This document shows, in pieces, positions 61,213 through 64,000 of a stretch of DNA of 64,000 nucleotides (position 1 is its first letter; every line of letters starts with the position of its first letter). The translations under genes were made by a program, and so were the position numbers. Below the pieces are notes generated by a model. The model was not told the origin of the DNA, searched no databases, and saw only the letters and a program-made list of their open reading frames with translations. Origin of the DNA: Symsagittifera roscoffensis (taxonomy: Eukaryota; Xenacoelomorpha; Acoela; Convolutidae); NCBI RefSeq assembly GCF_963678635.1, contig NC_087066.1, positions 27,595,301 to 27,659,300 of the forward strand, given 5' to 3'.

Positions 61213-61690
61213 CGTAAGCCAAAAACTACTAGATGTAAATCAGCTAACAGTTGCAAAGATGGACAATTGTTCACTTCTGCAAATCATTGAAAGAGTTCCT
61301 GAACTCAGGTTCAAGTACTTGGGATCTTACCCCTCTGATAAAGTACCTCAACTAACAAAATACTCTTTTGCAATTGTTAACTCAGCCCCAAGCAATAATA
61401 GAGGGGAGCACTGGATCACGATAGCTCTATTGGGCAAAACTTAATATTTTGCTGATTTTTTAGGTCAAAAAAGAAAAGCTTATTCCTTTTTTTTACAAAA
61501 AAAGTATTGATGAATGGTTCCTCGAAAGCTACAAAAAACTGATAACTTCTGTGGATTTCACGCAATTTATTCAGCGTTTCTTCTTTTTAAATTCTACCAG
61601 GCAAACTTGGATAATTTTCATGATGTGCATGTTTTGAATTTTATAAGTAATTTTATGTAAATGTGTAGTTTTTTTATTTGTAAGTGTAAA
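61208..61690 (+). pseudogene. Adenain-like protease, duplicate copy
   Basis: A 78-codon frame identical in protein to 29,792-30,028, ending GEHWITIALLGKT, with the same TAA. The downstream remnant again encodes DNFC in another frame (about 61,540-61,560). Confidence 0.75.
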
Positions 61691-62280
61691 TTATGGCAGT
61701 AAGTTTACTATACGATGCAGTGATTTATATATTTTCATTGTAATTTATTTTTTTTCTCAAAAAAATTGATTTTTTTTGAAATCTCCGTAGGTTTCAGCAT
61801 TGTTTCAATTAGATAGAAAGTAAGATTATCTATTAAATTAGCTTAAAAAATTGCTAATCTTATTGTGTTTTGAAATGTTTTTGAAATTTTTTTAATAAAA
61901 ATTCCAAGTTTTTACAGAAAAAACTCTTACCATTGACTTACCATGTATCAAAAAACTAACTAAAAGTCCTTCATTATACAACCTACAGGTAATTAACCTT
62001 TGATTTTTACAAATTAGTTAACACGCGCCAATATTTTTGCGAAAAAATTAGACTTTTCTACACAGAAACAAAAAAAAATTACGTTTTTCTTACCATTATT
62101 TTACCATCACACAAACCATAAAACGTTACCATCGGTATTCCCTATCTTAATGCATTGTAGACTCTATACCCATTCTTAATACATAGCTTGCTGACCGGAT
62201 GCTCTTTTCCCTATCTTAATACATGTGGGTCTGCAGGGAACCCCCCCCCCCCCCCACTTAACCTCCAACATCTACTAATG
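61691..62280 (-). repeat. Polinton right TIR, duplicated copy
   Basis: Near-identical to 30,275-30,862, with a slightly longer C run (about 15) and CATCTACTAATG at its end, followed by TCAGTA (62,281-62,286). Confidence 0.88.
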
Positions 62281-62286
62281 TCAGTA

Positions 62287-62652
62287 AAAAAATCATTAAA
62301 TCTCAAAAAATTTTGAAAACTTTCAAACTATACAAAAATCGGCTTTCAAATTGATGGCATGAAAAATTAGTGAAAATTTCTTCAGTTTTATATTCCAACT
62401 TAAAACATGCCAAACCTTGTCTTTTTGCGTCAAGGTTGAAATCTGAATTTATTTGACATTTTATCATGTCCAAAAACTGACCATAAATTTTAGGGATAAG
62501 GAAACTAAGACAAACGATTTTTCAAGGGTAGAAAATTGTTGTATACACTTGTGAAAGTTAATGGACAAGCATAATAAAACGAAGTTGAGAGGATCAAAAT
62601 CTTGCTTAGCTAAAGTTAGCAAAAGTAAATGGAAAGCGGCGAAACCCGGGAC
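62287..62652. repeat. R flank, original copy of the duplicated flank
   Basis: Matches 30,869-31,234 closely and 3,745-4,170 more distantly. After 62,652 the sequence continues into R (ACAATTAGAAAG), which marks the right boundary of the tandem duplication. Confidence 0.8.
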
Positions 62653-64000
62653 AATTAGAAAGTTTTTGAATTGTGAAAAGCTCAATGATAAAAGAAGACA
62701 GTGTAGTCTTTGAGATGAAGATGAAAATACGTATGGTTTTGGGAAACGAACAAGAGCGGTTGCCGAGGAGTTCGTGTTTTTTTTTGCCCTAGCTTTTTCA
62801 AGTTAAAGCTGTGATACTGCCAAACGTATACAGAGTAATTGGTTTGAACCCCAAAACCGCTTGTGACTCCTATGAAACCGTGCAGTCAGTCCTCAATTAT
62901 ATTCGAAAGAAAGCAAATTTTTTTGATCAAACAAAAGGTGAGAAAAGTATCGTGATAACTGCGAGAAGGTAAGAGTCATGAAAGTACAACTCGGGGAACA
63001 ATTGAAAAGGCCTATAGATGAGATTGACGGTTTCAATGATAAATTCGACGAATGGAGGGTTGTTTGAATTTCTGCAAAATTAAAATACAAACACACAAAG
63101 TAAAAACGGATTCCATTCCGCCTCCAAATTTGGACAACATATTTTTGTCACCTGAGATAGCGCCAGCCGAAACAAAAGCTAGGCATTTTGGAAGCTATTC
63201 TTTTCTCAGCCATCCAGAGAAGGGAGGAAGAAAAGTGTCATCAAAAGGCTGGTGGAAGTAGGAATCATCAATGGAGACGAAGAAGCAAGAAAAATATACA
63301 TTTAAAGAGGTTTGAAACTAACAAGGACCTTTTGAGCAGTCAGATGGACATTCGAAACTCATTGTAATTACATACTTATTTTTTTTTTACATAAGTCAAG
63401 CATATTGTTTTCAAGATTTAACTTTGATCAAAACAATCTGAAAACAAAAAACGACAGTTTTTTCTTGAAAAATGTCTTAAAATATAGAAACAATCAATAA
63501 TCGCCTATAAATCAACTCTTATCTTCAAAAAGATCTCAAACATTTCAGCTATTCGAAAGTTAGAAAACAAAAAAATTGTTCAAATTTTCCAAACAAAAAC
63601 GACACAGTAAAAAATCTATTTTAAAGTTATTGGAAAAAAATTCCGTCAATTACTGGAAAGTTTTTAGTTTTTGTGATAAAATTATTCCACAATGACTCCA
63701 GATCAATTCTTCCAGACCAAAGTTAAAAGAAAGCCGAAACTAAATCCTGCTAAATAATTCCAAAAAAAAACAACAAAATAACAAATATTCCTCCAAATTC
63801 TTAAACAATTACTCATTTATATAACATTGTTTCCAATTCTGAAAATTTTCCTCCCGTGTTGATTTTTTTAATTACATTCTAAACTCACCTACGCCAAATC
63901 AATTCCAGATCAATTATTCCAGAAAAAACAAAGAAAGAAATCAAATCCTGTTTAATTAATCCGAAAAAAAAATCAATTAAGCAAAAGTTTTTAAAAATTT
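62653..64000. repeat. Diverged copy of the 1.45-kb R segment
   Basis: Aligns with 4,460-5,800, with perhaps 15-20 percent divergence and many small indels. It carries the decayed third copy of the fossil frame and runs off the window end. Confidence 0.7.
62960..63310 (+). pseudogene. Fossil ORF of unknown family (copy 3 of 3)
   Basis: Homologous to 4,720-5,106: KVQLGEQLKRPIDEIDGFND, then after a TGA the frame with PPPNLDNIFLSPEIAPAETK and SYSFLSHPEKGGRK. Several stops and shifts. The protein-level pattern (VQLGEQ.KRPIDE; APAET.AR) is retained across copies, suggesting a coding origin. Confidence 0.4.

Noticed and set aside
31235-62280. A second independent Polinton insertion
   Set aside because: It lacks a left TIR and polB, and the sequence to its left is a copy of the right flank; tandem duplication explains it fully.

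Overview
The window looks like nematode nuclear DNA, probably Caenorhabditis or a relative. It is AT-rich and holds no recognisable host gene; everything coding-like belongs to mobile elements. The assignment is an inference from AT content, a degraded Polinton/Maverick and a Ty3/Gypsy-type LTR element.

Layout. (1) 1-10,731: an old, diverged AT-rich repeat family (called R here). It includes a near-perfect 1.45-kb tandem duplication (4,352-7,245) and fossil reading frames. (2) 10,732-30,862: one Polinton/Maverick with ~0.6-kb terminal inverted repeats and a 6-bp TCAGTA target duplication, inserted into an R copy. It carries a minus-strand protein-primed DNA polymerase B. On the plus strand lie small proteins, an exonuclease-like fragment, packaging ATPase, integrase, penton-like minor capsid protein, basic core-like protein, double-jelly-roll major capsid protein, a small Cys-rich membrane protein and an adenain-like protease. 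Nearly all are broken by stops and frameshifts. An internal tandem duplication (13,325-17,129 / 17,130-23,984) splits polB. (3) 31,235-36,684 plus 61,128-62,652: a ~7-kb tandem duplicate of the right third of that Polinton, including its right TIR and 370 bp of flanking R DNA. (4) 36,685-61,127: a young, very large (24,443 bp) LTR retrotransposon inserted into the duplicate. (5) 62,287-64,000: more R DNA.

The giant LTR element is the most interesting system. Its 885-bp LTRs differ at about six sites. A 3.1-kb leader holds five ~68-nt modules whose ends pair (ACCCTCC/GGAGGGT), CCCTCC-rich repeats and a duplicated hairpin. Then come a small basic ORF, Gag-protease (1,262 aa) and Pol. Pol (1,761 codons) has reverse transcriptase, RNase H, a long linker with SGES repeats, integrase, GPY/F and a C-terminal macro-like domain. 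A third intact 2,955-aa ORF carries two SGNH/GDSL-hydrolase-like domains in tandem: the first has a full Ser/Gly/Asn/Asp-His set and the second is degenerate with nearly the same motif spacing. All large frames are open, yet the integrase has Lys at the position of its catalytic Glu.

Order of events inferred from nesting: R repeats; Polinton insertion; decay and internal duplication; tandem duplication of its right end; recent LTR-element insertion.
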